Shown here in pieces: positions 1 to 8,745 of a stretch of DNA of 64,000 nucleotides (positions are counted from its first letter, which is position 1; every line of letters starts with the position of its first letter). The position numbers were made by a program, and so were the translations under genes. The notes under the pieces are model-generated. The model did not search any database and was not told the DNA's origin. It saw only the letters and a list, made by a program, of their open reading frames with translations. This DNA comes from Mycobacterium sp. (lineage in GTDB: Bacteria; Actinomycetota; Actinomycetes; Mycobacteriales; Mycobacteriaceae), in contig NZ_SCRH01000038.1 in the NCBI RefSeq assembly GCF_004298145.1, positions 1-64,000 on the forward strand. Direction: 5' to 3'.

Positions 1-120
1 TCAGAGGGGTCGACTCCCTCGCATCACTCACCACGCTCGTTCTGCTCGCTCACCTCCCACGTCAGAGGGGTCGACTCCCTCGCATCACTCACCACGCTCG
101 TTCTGCTCGCTCACCTCCCA
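1..120. repeat. Tandem repeat, two 59-bp copies at 61-bp spacing, covering the 3' end of xfp
   Basis: Bases 1-59 and 62-120 are identical. The right-hand copy encodes the last ten residues and stop of the phosphoketolase ([10 protein letters not shown]); the left-hand copy is a duplicate of that gene end lying downstream of the stop. More copies may lie to the left of the window. The unit contains the 11-mer CACCACGCTCG, which also occurs in the 56-bp repeat near 19.3 kb. Confidence 0.9.
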
Positions 121-2490
121 GGTCCACCCCGAGATCGCCGGGTCGTCCTCACCATGCTCGCGGGTGTACATCCGCGCGGCGAGACGGGCGTCGGCCATGC
201 GCTGCCGCAGCATGGCGGCGCGACTGGCCAATCCGTCGACCCGGTCGATGACGTCGATGACCAGATGGAAGCGGTCCAGGTCGTTGAGCATCACCATGTC
301 GAAGGGCGTCGTCGTGGTGCCGCGTTCCTTGAACCCCCGCACGTGCATATGCGCGTGGTTGGTGCGGCGGTAGGTGAGTCGATGGATCAGCCACGGATAG
401 CCGTGGTAGGCGAAGATGACCGGCCGGTCGCGGGTGAACAGCGCGTCGAACTCGCGGTCCGGCAAGCCGTGCGGGTGCTCCGAATCCGGCTGCAACCGCA
501 TCAGGTCGACGACGTTGACCACCCGGACGGCCAGCTCCGGCAGCTCGGACCGCAGGATGTCGGCGGCGGCCAGCGTCTCCAGCGTCGGGATGTCCCCGGC
601 GCACGCCAGCACCACGTCGGGTTCGTCGGTAGCCGTGCTCGCCCATTCCCAGATGCCCAGGCCGCGGGTGCAGTGCGCGATGGCTTGGTCAATGTCGAGA
701 TACGCCAGCGCGGGCTGCTTGCCGGCGACGATGACGTTGATGTAGTCGCGGCTGCGCAGGCAGTGATCGGCCACCGAGAGCAGTGTGTTGCCGTCCGGCG
801 GCAGGTACACCCGCATCACCTCCGGCCGTTTGTTGGCGACCAGGTCGATGAATCCGGGATCCTGATGCGACGCGCCGTTGTGGTCCTGGCGCCAAACATG
901 CGAGCTGAGCAGGTAGTTCAACGACGCCACCGGTCGCCGCCACGGCAGTTCGCGGCTGGTGGCAAGCCACTTCGCGTGCTGGTTCATCATCGAGTCGACG
1001 ATGTGGACGAACGCCTCGTAGCAGTTGAACAGGCCGTGCCGCCCGGTCAGCAGGTAACCTTCCAGCCAGCCTTGGCACAGGTGTTCGGACAGCACCTCCA
1101 TCACGCGGCCGTCGGGCGCCAGGTGCTCGTCGTCGGGGTCGATCTCGGACAGCCATACCTTGTCGGTCGATCCGTAGACGGCGTCGAGCCGGTTGGAGGC
1201 GGTTTCGTCCGGACCCATGAGCCGGAACCGGTCCCGGTTGCGGGCGATCACGTCGCGCAAGAATGTGCCGAGCACCCGGGTGGCCTCGTGTGTGACGGCC
1301 GCCGGCCGCTCGACCGCCACGGCGTAGTCGCGGAAGTTCGGCAGGTCGAGGTCGTGCAGCAACAGCCCGCCGTTGGCGTGCGGGTTGGCGCTCATCCGCC
1401 GATCACCGGTGGGCGCCAGCGCCCGCAGCTCGGCCCGCAGCCTGCCGTCATCGTCGAAAAGCTGCTCGGGCCGGTAGCTGCGCAGCCACTCTTCGAGCTG
1501 GGCGCGGTGTTCGGGATTGTCGTGCGTCTGGGACAGCGGGACCTGGTGCGAGCGCCAGGTGCCCTCAACCTTCTTGCCGTCCACCATCTTTGGCCCGGTC
1601 CAGCCCTTCGGGGTGCGCAGCACGATCATCGGCCACACCGGCCGCTGCACCTCGTTGCCGGCGCGCGCCGCGCTCTGGATGCCCGTGATGTCGTCGAAGG
1701 CGTCGTCGAGGGCGGCGGCCAACTGCCGGTGCACGTCGGCCGGGTCGTCACCAGCGACCGTGATCGGCCGGTAGCCGTAGCCGCGCAGCAGCGCTTCGAG
1801 TTCGGTGTGCGGGATGCGGGCCAGCACCGTGGGGTTGGCGATCTTGTAGCCGTTGAGGGCCAGGATGGGCAGCACGGCGCCGTCGGTGACCGGGTTGAGG
1901 AACTTGTTGGAGTGCCAGCTGGCGGCCAGGGGCCCGGTTTCGGCCTCGCCGTCACCGACGACGCAGGCCACCACCAGATGCGGGTTGTCCAGGGCGGCGC
2001 CGAAGGCGTGCACCAGCGCGTAGCCGAGCTCACCGCCCTCGTGGATGGATCCCGGCGTCTGGGCCGCGACGTGGCTGGGGATGCCGCCGGGGAAGGAGAA
2101 CTGCCGGAACAGCTTCCGCAGCCCTTCGGCGTCCTCCTCGATGCCGGTGTACACCTCGCTGTAGGTGCCTTCGAGGTAGGCGTTGGCGACCAGCCCGGGG
2201 CCACCATGACCCGGCCCGGTCACGTAGATGACGTCGGCGTCACGGTTGCGGATAATCCGGTTCAGGTGCGCGTAGACGAGGTTGAGCCCGGGGGTGGTGC
2301 CCCAATGCCCCAGCAACCGCGGTTTGATGTGATCGGTCGTCAGCGGCTCGGTGAGCAGCGGGTTATCCAGCAGATAGATCTGCCCGACCGATAAATAATT
2401 GGCGGCGCGCCAATACTCGTCGATCAGGGCCAATTCGTCGTCGGAGAGCGGAGATCCAGCGGGCGCGGTGGTTCGGGTTTCTAGGCTCAC
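85..2490 (-). CDS. xfp: Xylulose-5-phosphate/fructose-6-phosphate phosphoketolase
   Basis: This is a cytosolic thiamine-diphosphate enzyme that splits xylulose 5-phosphate or fructose 6-phosphate with phosphate to give acetyl phosphate and an aldose phosphate. The 801-residue length is normal for the family. The N-terminal part has the signatures GHWGTTPG and GPGHGGPG, and the ThDP/Mg motif starts at GDGEAETGP with the expected Asn shortly after (SWHSN). The open frame runs upstream of the chosen GTG at 2490, but the extra residues are arginine-rich and unlike the family, so the start VSLETRTT was taken. The 3' end lies in a duplicated 59-bp block. I recall no orthologue in M. tuberculosis. 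Confidence 0.95.
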   Translation of the reverse strand: MSLETRTTAPAGSPLSDDELALIDEYWRAANYLSVGQIYLLDNPLLTEPLTTDHIKPRLLGHWGTTPGLNLVYAHLNRIIRNRDADVIYVTGPGHGGPGLVANAYLEGTYSEVYTGIEEDAEGLRKLFRQFSFPGGIPSHVAAQTPGSIHEGGELGYALVHAFGAALDNPHLVVACVVGDGEAETGPLAASWHSNKFLNPVTDGAVLPILALNGYKIANPTVLARIPHTELEALLRGYGYRPITVAGDDPADVHRQLAAALDDAFDDITGIQSAARAGNEVQRPVWPMIVLRTPKGWTGPKMVDGKKVEGTWRSHQVPLSQTHDNPEHRAQLEEWLRSYRPEQLFDDDGRLRAELRALAPTGDRRMSANPHANGGLLLHDLDLPNFRDYAVAVERPAAVTHEATRVLGTFLRDVIARNRDRFRLMGPDETASNRLDAVYGSTDKVWLSEIDPDDEHLAPDGRVMEVLSEHLCQGWLEGYLLTGRHGLFNCYEAFVHIVDSMMNQHAKWLATSRELPWRRPVASLNYLLSSHVWRQDHNGASHQDPGFIDLVANKRPEVMRVYLPPDGNTLLSVADHCLRSRDYINVIVAGKQPALAYLDIDQAIAHCTRGLGIWEWASTATDEPDVVLACAGDIPTLETLAAADILRSELPELAVRVVNVVDLMRLQPDSEHPHGLPDREFDALFTRDRPVIFAYHGYPWLIHRLTYRRTNHAHMHVRGFKERGTTTTPFDMVMLNDLDRFHLVIDVIDRVDGLASRAAMLRQRMADARLAARMYTREHGEDDPAISGWTWEVSEQNERGE

Positions 2491-2534
2491 CCGGCCGATT
2501 GTCCGCGCCTTCGGTGAACAATGTTCGCGCGCGG

Positions 2535-3383
2535 CTATTCTTCGCCGCGGGCGCGGGCTTCGTACGCCTGGCGCTTTTCGGCGTCGACGTCGTCGGTGAA
2601 GACGTGGTCGCCGCCGAGCATCCGGTTGAGCCCCTCGGCGATCCGGCGCGGCCAGAACTTCTGGGACACCACCATCGCGCCCGCCGCCTTGGTGATCCGC
2701 ACCCGCGGCTTCGGGTGGGCCACCAGCTTGACGATCGCGTCGGCGATCTCGGCGGGCTCGGCGTTGCGGAAGCCCTTCATCCCGGGCGTCCCGGCGACCA
2801 GCTCGGTGTTGACGAACGTCGGCAACACCATGGAGAAGTTCACCCCGGCCGAGCGGTACTCCAGGCGGGCCGAATCGGTGAACGCGACCACCGCGTGCTT
2901 GCTGGCGCAATAGGTGGCCAAACCGACGATGTAGAGCTCACCGGCCAGCGACGCGACGTTGATGACATGCCCCTTGCCGCGGGGCACCATGCGTTGTGCC
3001 GCCAGCTTGCTGCCCAGCATCACGCCGTAGACGTTGATGTCCAGAATCCGCCGGGTGACCGCGTCCGGCTCGTCGACGATGCGGCCGACCGGCATGATGC
3101 CGGCGTTGTTGATCAGCACGTCGATCGGGCCGAGCCGGCGTTCGACCTCGTCCAGGAAGTCCGAGAAGGAGTGCGGGTCGGTGACGTCGAGTTTCCCGTA
3201 GACGTCGAGGCCCAGGTCGGCGCCGGACTCCTTCACCCGCACCTCGTCGACGTCGCCGATCGCGACCTTGGCGCCCAGCTTATGCAGTGCGGTCGCGGTG
3301 GCCAGCCCGATTCCCCGGGCGCCGCCGGTGATGACGACGACCCTTCCGCGGACCTTGAGGCCAATGGAAGCCGTGTCTGCCAT
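2535..3383 (-). CDS. Short-chain dehydrogenase/reductase
   Basis: This is a classical SDR of 282 residues with the cofactor loop TGGARGIG at 19-26, NNAG at 92-95, catalytic Ser near 145 and Y158-x3-K162 (YCASK). An acidic residue follows beta strand 2 (IGDVDE), which fits NAD rather than NADP. The C-terminal tail of about 50 residues after the Rossmann core is basic and may touch the membrane. The substrate is unknown. The gene lies 44 bp downstream of the xfp start on the same strand, so the two could be co-transcribed. A dyad just upstream (3404-3417) may be its operator. Confidence 0.9.
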   Translation of the reverse strand: MADTASIGLKVRGRVVVITGGARGIGLATATALHKLGAKVAIGDVDEVRVKESGADLGLDVYGKLDVTDPHSFSDFLDEVERRLGPIDVLINNAGIMPVGRIVDEPDAVTRRILDINVYGVMLGSKLAAQRMVPRGKGHVINVASLAGELYIVGLATYCASKHAVVAFTDSARLEYRSAGVNFSMVLPTFVNTELVAGTPGMKGFRNAEPAEIADAIVKLVAHPKPRVRITKAAGAMVVSQKFWPRRIAEGLNRMLGGDHVFTDDVDAEKRQAYEARARGEE

Positions 3384-3403
3384 GTTCGGTCCCCTCCCGA
3401 TTC

Positions 3404-3417
3404 TTGACGGGTGTCAA
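3404..3417. promoter_or_regulatory. Inverted repeat upstream of the SDR gene
   Basis: TTGAC-GGGT-GTCAA is a perfect 5-4-5 dyad about 20 bp before the SDR start. A second dyad overlaps it (TGTC-AACTA-GACA). Size and position resemble a TetR-type operator, but no regulator gene is adjacent. Confidence 0.4.
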
Positions 3418-3517
3418 CTAGACAACCCGGTAAGCACAGCACTCGAAGTTCCACCGCGCAACAACCTTCGGTGGCCAGCGCTCCCGCGGAAGGGCTCAGG
3501 CCCGATACAGCACCGGT

Positions 3518-4441
3518 TCAGCGCACGGCCAGCCACACCAGGCTGGCGCCACCGGCCAGGGCGCAGTAGATCGCGAACGGGGTCAGCGTCCGGGTCTGGA
3601 AGTACCGGGTGAGGAAGCGCACGGCGAGGTAGGCGCAGACGAACGAAGCGACGCTGCCGGCCAGCACCTGGCCACCGATGCCGGCGCCCAGCGGCCCGAA
3701 GAGTTCGGGGATCTTGTACACCCCGGCGGCCAGGATGATCGGTGTCGCGAGCAGGAAGGAGAAGCGGGCCGCATCCTCGTGCGACAGGCCGCGCCACAGG
3801 CCCGCCACGATGGTGATCCCCGAACGGCTGATGCCGGGGAACAGGGCAAGGATCTGCGCGGCGCCGATCACCAGGCCGCGGGACAGCGGGAGTTGGGCGA
3901 GCCGAAGATCCGAGGCCTCGTCGCCGTGTTCGAGCTCGGCGTCGGCCACCGCGGGCTGGCCCGGTCCGGGCGCGGGCGCGATGCGGCGCCGGAGCACCTC
4001 ACCCACATACAGGGCGACGCCGTTGAGCAACAGGAAGGCGGCCGCCGGGAAGGGCTTGCCCAGCGTGGTGCGGAACAGCTGCTCCAGCGCCAGGCCGGCC
4101 AGACCTACCGGGATGGTGCCCACCACGATCAGCCAGGCCAACCGTTCGCCGGGTGTCTGGATCCGGCGATACCGCAGTGAGGAGAAGAACCCCGCCAGGA
4201 TGCGCACCCAGTCACGCCAGAAGAAGAGCAGCAGGGCGGCGGCGGTGGCCACATGCAGGCCCACGATGAACGCCAGATAGGGCGAGTGGGGAGCCGAGAC
4301 GCTGAGATCCTGGGCCCATCGCCCGCCCACGAGCGCCGGCACCAACACCGCGTGCCCCAGGCTCGAGACCGGGAACAGCTCGGTGACGCCTTGGAACGCG
4401 CCGACCACCACGGCCTCGACGTAGCTCAGGTGCGCGGTCAT
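3518..4441 (-). CDS. uppP: Undecaprenyl-diphosphatase (BacA/UppP family), probable second copy
   Basis: This is an integral membrane pyrophosphatase that recycles undecaprenyl diphosphate for peptidoglycan and arabinogalactan synthesis; the family is linked to bacitracin resistance. The protein has 307 residues and many hydrophobic segments. Both family signatures are visible: QGVTELFPVSSLGH near 17-30, with the catalytic Glu, and PGISRSG at 202-208. A charged loop (around 155-180) splits the protein into two halves, longer than in the usual enzyme of about 275 residues. It is unlike the UppP sequence I recall from M. tuberculosis, so it is probably an additional paralogue. ATG at 4441 was chosen because MTAHLSYVEA matches the family start; an in-frame ATG at 4456 is possible. 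Confidence 0.9.
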   Translation of the reverse strand: MTAHLSYVEAVVVGAFQGVTELFPVSSLGHAVLVPALVGGRWAQDLSVSAPHSPYLAFIVGLHVATAAALLLFFWRDWVRILAGFFSSLRYRRIQTPGERLAWLIVVGTIPVGLAGLALEQLFRTTLGKPFPAAAFLLLNGVALYVGEVLRRRIAPAPGPGQPAVADAELEHGDEASDLRLAQLPLSRGLVIGAAQILALFPGISRSGITIVAGLWRGLSHEDAARFSFLLATPIILAAGVYKIPELFGPLGAGIGGQVLAGSVASFVCAYLAVRFLTRYFQTRTLTPFAIYCALAGGASLVWLAVR

Positions 4442-4647
4442 AGGGGATGCCTCCATCGGACGACAGGTCGCGGTCGGCCTGTGACGATAGCCCACGCCGC
4501 GCCGACGCGGGTCCCCGACTGAGCGTTCGGCCCGAGCCGAGCGGGTGGGCGCCGAATCCGCTTGCCCACCCGGCCTTTTGGCCGCTGCGTCGCCCGGTCG
4601 GGCGGGTGAACGCTCACCATGCAGCGCCCTGACCAGGCAGGTACGGT

Positions 4648-7056
4648 GTGCAGATGGCCGACGGGTTGCTTGATGCCGTGCGCGTCCTCGACTTGTCGAG
4701 CGGCGCCGCCGACGCGGTGACCCGACTGTTTGCCGACCTGGGTGCCGATGTCCTGAAGGTGGAACCGCCGGGCGGCTGCCTCGGACGCGACGCCCTGCCG
4801 ACGCTGCGCGGTGCCAGCATCCCGTTCGCCGTGCACAACGCCAACAAGCGCAGTGCGGTGCTCGATCCGTTCGACGACGAGGACTGTGCCCGCTTCCTGG
4901 ACCTGGCCGCGCAGGCCGACATCGTCGTGGACGCCGGCTCCGACGAGCGCGGCGCCATGTTCGGAACCTCCGGCGAGGAGCTGGCCGCCCGCTACGCGCA
5001 CCTGGTGGTGCTCTCGATCACCGACTTCGGTGCGACCGGCCCGCGGTCCACTTGGCGCGCAACGGATCCGGTGCTGTACGCGATGTGTGGCGCGCTGTCG
5101 CGGTCCGGCCCCGCCACCGGCACCCCGGTGCTGCCGCCGGACGGCATCGCTTCGGCCACCGCGGCCGTCCAGGCGGCGTGGGCCGCACTCGCCGCGTACT
5201 ACAACCGACTGCGTTGCGGCACAGGCGATTACATCGACTTCTCGTGGTTCGATGCCGTCGTCATGGCCCTCGACCCGGCCTTCGGTGCGCACGGGCAGGC
5301 CGCCGCCGGCACCCGGCGCACCGGGCGGTGGCGGGGTCGACCGAAGAACCAGGATGCCTACCCGATCTATCCGTGCCGGGACGGCTACGTCCGGCTGTGC
5401 GTGATGGCGCCGCGGCAGTGGCGCGGACTGCGGCGCTGGCTGGGGGAGCCGGAAGACTTTCAAGACCCCAAATACGACGTGATCGGCGCGCGCTTTGCGG
5501 CCTGGCCGCAGATCAGCGAGCTACTGCAGACACTCTTCGCCGATGAGGCCATGAAGGATTTGGTGGCCGCCGGACAGGCGCACGGGGTGCCCATCGCCGC
5601 GGTGCTGACGCCGCCGCGGATCCTGGGGTCCGAACATTTCCAGGCGGTGGGCGCGATCACCGACGTCGAGCTCGTACCCGGCGTGCGCACCAGCGTGCCG
5701 ACCGGATATTTCGTGGTCGACGGCCGGCGCGCGGGTTTTCGCACACCGGTGCCCGCCGCGGGGTACGACGAACCGTGCTGGCGTGGCAATCCCTCGGTGG
5801 TGCCGTCCACCTCGGGCCGGCTCGGCGACTATCCCTTTGCGGGACTGCGGATTTTGGATCTGGGCATCATCGTGGCCGGTGGTGAGCTGAGCCGGTTGTT
5901 CGCCGATCTGGGCGCCGACGTGATCAAAGTCGAAAGCGCCGATTACCCCGACGGATTGCGGCAGGCCCGCGTCGGTGAGGCCATGAGCGAGTCCTTCGCC
6001 TGGACGCACCGCAACAATCGGGGATTGGGGCTGGATCTGCGCAGCGCGGAGGGCAAGAAGATCTTCGGCCGGCTGGTCGCCGAGGCGGACGCGGTTTTCG
6101 CCAACTTCAAACCGGGGACCCTTGCCGCACTGGGGTTTTCCTATGATGAGCTACGCGCCATCAACCCGCGGATCGTGCTCGCCGAAAGCAGCGCGTTCGG
6201 CGACGCGGGGCCGTGGAGCGCGCGGTTGGGTTACGGCCCGCTGGTACGCGCCACGACCGGTGTCACCCGGCTCTGGACGTCCGACGGCGCGGAGGACGAG
6301 GCCGACGGGGCCCGGCACGCGTTTTACGACGCGACGACGGTGTTCCCCGACCACGTGGTGGGCCGGGTCACCGCGATCGCGGCGCTCGCCGCGCTGATCC
6401 ACCGCGACCGGGCCGGCAGGGGAGCGCACGTCCACATCTCGCAGGCCGAAGTCGTGGTCAATCAGCTCGACACGCTCTATGTCACGCAAGCCGCCCTGTC
6501 CGCGGGCATCGCCCAGATCCGCGAGGACACCGGCCTGCACGCGGTCTGCCCCTGTGCCGGTGACGACGAATGGTGCGTCATCTCGATCCGGTCGGATGAC
6601 GAATGGTGCCGTGCCACATCGGTTTTTGACCACCTCGACTGGGCGGAGGACCCGCGCTTCGCCACCGGCGAAGCGCGGCTGGCCCACCGTGGCGAGTTGG
6701 TGGGACTGGTCTCCGCCTGGACGCGCACCCGCACCCCGCTGCGGGCCGCCGAACTGTTGCAGTCGGCCGGAGTTCCGGCCGGGCCGATGAACCGCCCACC
6801 TGAGATACTCGAGGACGCGCAGCTGATCGCGCGCAACGTGTACAGCCCCATGACTCATCCGCTGATCGAGAATCCGCTGCCGGCCGAGACGGGACCGGCG
6901 CCGTACCGCCACATTCCGCCGGCGCGGCAGGCCCCGGCGCCTCGGCCCGGGCAGGACACCGTCGAGATCTGCCGAAACGTGCTGGGAATGAACACCGCCG
7001 ACATCCAGCGACTGATCGACGACCGTGTGCTGTTCGGCGCGACCGACGACGCCTGA
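4648..7056 (+). CDS. CoA transferase family III (CaiB/BaiF), two domains fused in tandem
   Basis: Two complete CaiB/BaiF domains sit in one chain of 802 residues, roughly 1-385 and 395-802. Each starts with the same pattern (VRVLDLSSG and LRILDLGII, each followed by LFADLGADV). Family III enzymes move CoA between acids through an Asp-bound intermediate and normally form interlocked dimers; here one chain could supply both halves. The first domain has Asp at 202 in the SWFDAVV motif, whereas the second has Glu at 601 (SQAEVVV). Start could be GTG 4648 or ATG 4654. A thiolase-like gene follows on the same strand, suggesting acyl-CoA metabolism; the substrate is unknown. Confidence 0.88.
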   Translation: MQMADGLLDAVRVLDLSSGAADAVTRLFADLGADVLKVEPPGGCLGRDALPTLRGASIPFAVHNANKRSAVLDPFDDEDCARFLDLAAQADIVVDAGSDERGAMFGTSGEELAARYAHLVVLSITDFGATGPRSTWRATDPVLYAMCGALSRSGPATGTPVLPPDGIASATAAVQAAWAALAAYYNRLRCGTGDYIDFSWFDAVVMALDPAFGAHGQAAAGTRRTGRWRGRPKNQDAYPIYPCRDGYVRLCVMAPRQWRGLRRWLGEPEDFQDPKYDVIGARFAAWPQISELLQTLFADEAMKDLVAAGQAHGVPIAAVLTPPRILGSEHFQAVGAITDVELVPGVRTSVPTGYFVVDGRRAGFRTPVPAAGYDEPCWRGNPSVVPSTSGRLGDYPFAGLRILDLGIIVAGGELSRLFADLGADVIKVESADYPDGLRQARVGEAMSESFAWTHRNNRGLGLDLRSAEGKKIFGRLVAEADAVFANFKPGTLAALGFSYDELRAINPRIVLAESSAFGDAGPWSARLGYGPLVRATTGVTRLWTSDGAEDEADGARHAFYDATTVFPDHVVGRVTAIAALAALIHRDRAGRGAHVHISQAEVVVNQLDTLYVTQAALSAGIAQIREDTGLHAVCPCAGDDEWCVISIRSDDEWCRATSVFDHLDWAEDPRFATGEARLAHRGELVGLVSAWTRTRTPLRAAELLQSAGVPAGPMNRPPEILEDAQLIARNVYSPMTHPLIENPLPAETGPAPYRHIPPARQAPAPRPGQDTVEICRNVLGMNTADIQRLIDDRVLFGATDDA

Positions 7057-7067
7057 GCCACCCCCAT

Positions 7068-7129
7068 CGCCCGAATGTGCGGCCAGCCGCACGCTCGCGC
7101 CCGAGTGTGCGGCCAGCCGCACACTCGGG
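7068..7129. repeat. Two tandem 30-bp palindromic units
   Basis: Copies at 7068-7097 and 7098-7127 differ at few bases. The second copy forms a 13-bp perfect stem (7100-7112 with 7117-7129) around the loop CCAG. There is no T-run, so termination is possible but unproven. A related pair with the same 30-bp period and core GTGCGGCC lies at 17502-17561. Confidence 0.85.
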
Positions 7130-7147
7130 GTCCGATAAATTCGTCGT

Positions 7148-8632
7148 ATGACCGTTGACCCCAGGACCCCGGTTTTGATCGGCTATGGCCAGGTCAACCA
7201 TCACGATGACATCGATCCGGCGAAGCGGTCCGTCGAGCCCATCGACCTGATGGCAGCCGCGGTCGAGCGGGCCGCCGGCGCCGCGGTGATCGAGGCGGTC
7301 GACTCGATCCGGGTGGTCAACATCCTGTCGGCCCAGTATCGGGATCCCGGCCTGTTGCTCGGCCAGCGAATCGGCGCCTCCGGCTTCACCACGCTGTACA
7401 GCCCGGTCGGCGGCAACGTGCCGCAATCGCTGCTCAACCAAGCATGCCTGGACATCCAGCGCGGCCGCGCGGGGGTCGTGCTGCTGGCCGGCGCCGAAAC
7501 CTGGCGCACCCGGCGGGGCCTGCGGGCCAAAGGCGCCAGACTGGTGTGGACCGAGCAGGACCGCTCCGTCCCGATGGCCGAGGTCAGCGGCGACGACGTC
7601 CCGATGGCCGGTGACGCCGAGATCAGGATCCAGCTCGACCGGCCGGCCTACGTCTACCCCCTGTTCGAGCAGGCGCTGCGCGTGGCGAACGACGAGTCGA
7701 TCGACGACCACCTCAAGAGCATCGGGGAGCTGTGGGCACGGTTCAACGCCGTGGCGGTGGACAACCCGCACGCATGGATCCGCAAGCCGTCGACCGCCGA
7801 CGACCTCCGCCGGGCCGGCCCGCAGAACCGGATGATCAGCTGGCCCTACACCAAGCTGATGAACTCCAACAACATGGTTGACCAGGGCGCGGCGCTCGTT
7901 CTGACCTCGGTCGAACAGGCGAGAAGGCTGCGGATCCCGGCGCAGCGGTGGGTGTACCCGCACGCGGGCACCGACGCGCACGACACACCGTCCATCGCCG
8001 AGCGTCACGAACTGCACCGGTCCGCGGCGATCCGGATCGCCGGTGCGCGCGTGCTCGAGCTGGCCGGCCTGGGCATCGACGACGTCGATTACGTGGACCT
8101 GTACTCATGCTTTCCCTCCGCGGTCCAAGTGGCGGCGGCCGAACTCGGATTGAGGGTCGACGACCCCGCCCGGCCGCTGACCGTGACCGGCGGGCTGACG
8201 TTCGCGGGCGGCCCGTGGAGCAACTACGTGATGCATTCGATTGCCACTATGGCAGAGTTGCTGGTGGCCAATCCCGGCAAGCGCGGTCTGGTCACCGCCA
8301 ACGGCGGCTACCTGGCCAAGCACAGCTTCGGCGTCTACAGCACCGAGCCGCCCGCCGAATTTCGTTGGGAGGACACGCAACCAGCCGTCGATCGGGAGCC
8401 GACGACCGACGCGGTGGTCGCGTGGGAAGGCGTTGGCACGGTCGAAGCCTGGACGACACCGTACGACCGCGAGGGAGCGCCGGAGAAGGCCTTTCTGGCC
8501 GTGCGCACACCCGATGGGTCGCGCGCCCTGGCCGTGGTCACTGATGGCGCCGCGGTACAGGCATCGGTGCGGGAAGATATCGGTGGCGCCAAGGTTGCCG
8601 TCGCCGCGGACGGCAGCGCGACGCTGCAGTAG
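7148..8632 (+). CDS. Thiolase-like protein (TLP1 type), probably lacking thiolase activity
   Basis: The 494-residue protein has the thiolase fold pattern (LLAGAETW near 115; NGG near the end of the thiolase core) plus an extra C-terminal domain of about 110 residues, as in mycobacterial TLP1 proteins. Where thiolases carry the nucleophilic Cys there is GGNVPQSL with Asn at about position 90, and the C-terminal Cys-x-Gly motif is not evident, so ordinary acetyl-CoA acetyltransferase chemistry is unlikely. Such proteins are often annotated as acetyl-CoA acetyltransferase. It follows the CoA transferase by 91 bp with a palindromic repeat between. Ligand and role are unknown. Confidence 0.8.
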   Translation: MTVDPRTPVLIGYGQVNHHDDIDPAKRSVEPIDLMAAAVERAAGAAVIEAVDSIRVVNILSAQYRDPGLLLGQRIGASGFTTLYSPVGGNVPQSLLNQACLDIQRGRAGVVLLAGAETWRTRRGLRAKGARLVWTEQDRSVPMAEVSGDDVPMAGDAEIRIQLDRPAYVYPLFEQALRVANDESIDDHLKSIGELWARFNAVAVDNPHAWIRKPSTADDLRRAGPQNRMISWPYTKLMNSNNMVDQGAALVLTSVEQARRLRIPAQRWVYPHAGTDAHDTPSIAERHELHRSAAIRIAGARVLELAGLGIDDVDYVDLYSCFPSAVQVAAAELGLRVDDPARPLTVTGGLTFAGGPWSNYVMHSIATMAELLVANPGKRGLVTANGGYLAKHSFGVYSTEPPAEFRWEDTQPAVDREPTTDAVVAWEGVGTVEAWTTPYDREGAPEKAFLAVRTPDGSRALAVVTDGAAVQASVREDIGGAKVAVAADGSATLQ

Positions 8633-8745
8633 CCCCGTCCCTGGGCATGACGCCGGGCCGGTGCGCCGATCGTGGGGTAACGGTCGCGTAGCCCATGTCA
8701 ACTTGCCTATTGTTGAGTGCTGAGGGTTGGGGGAGGTGAGGCCAG

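Noticed and set aside
154..2394. 746-codon open frame antisense to xfp
   Set aside because: It is a high-GC shadow of the phosphoketolase gene, with no family motif and low-complexity His/Val/Gln-rich sequence.
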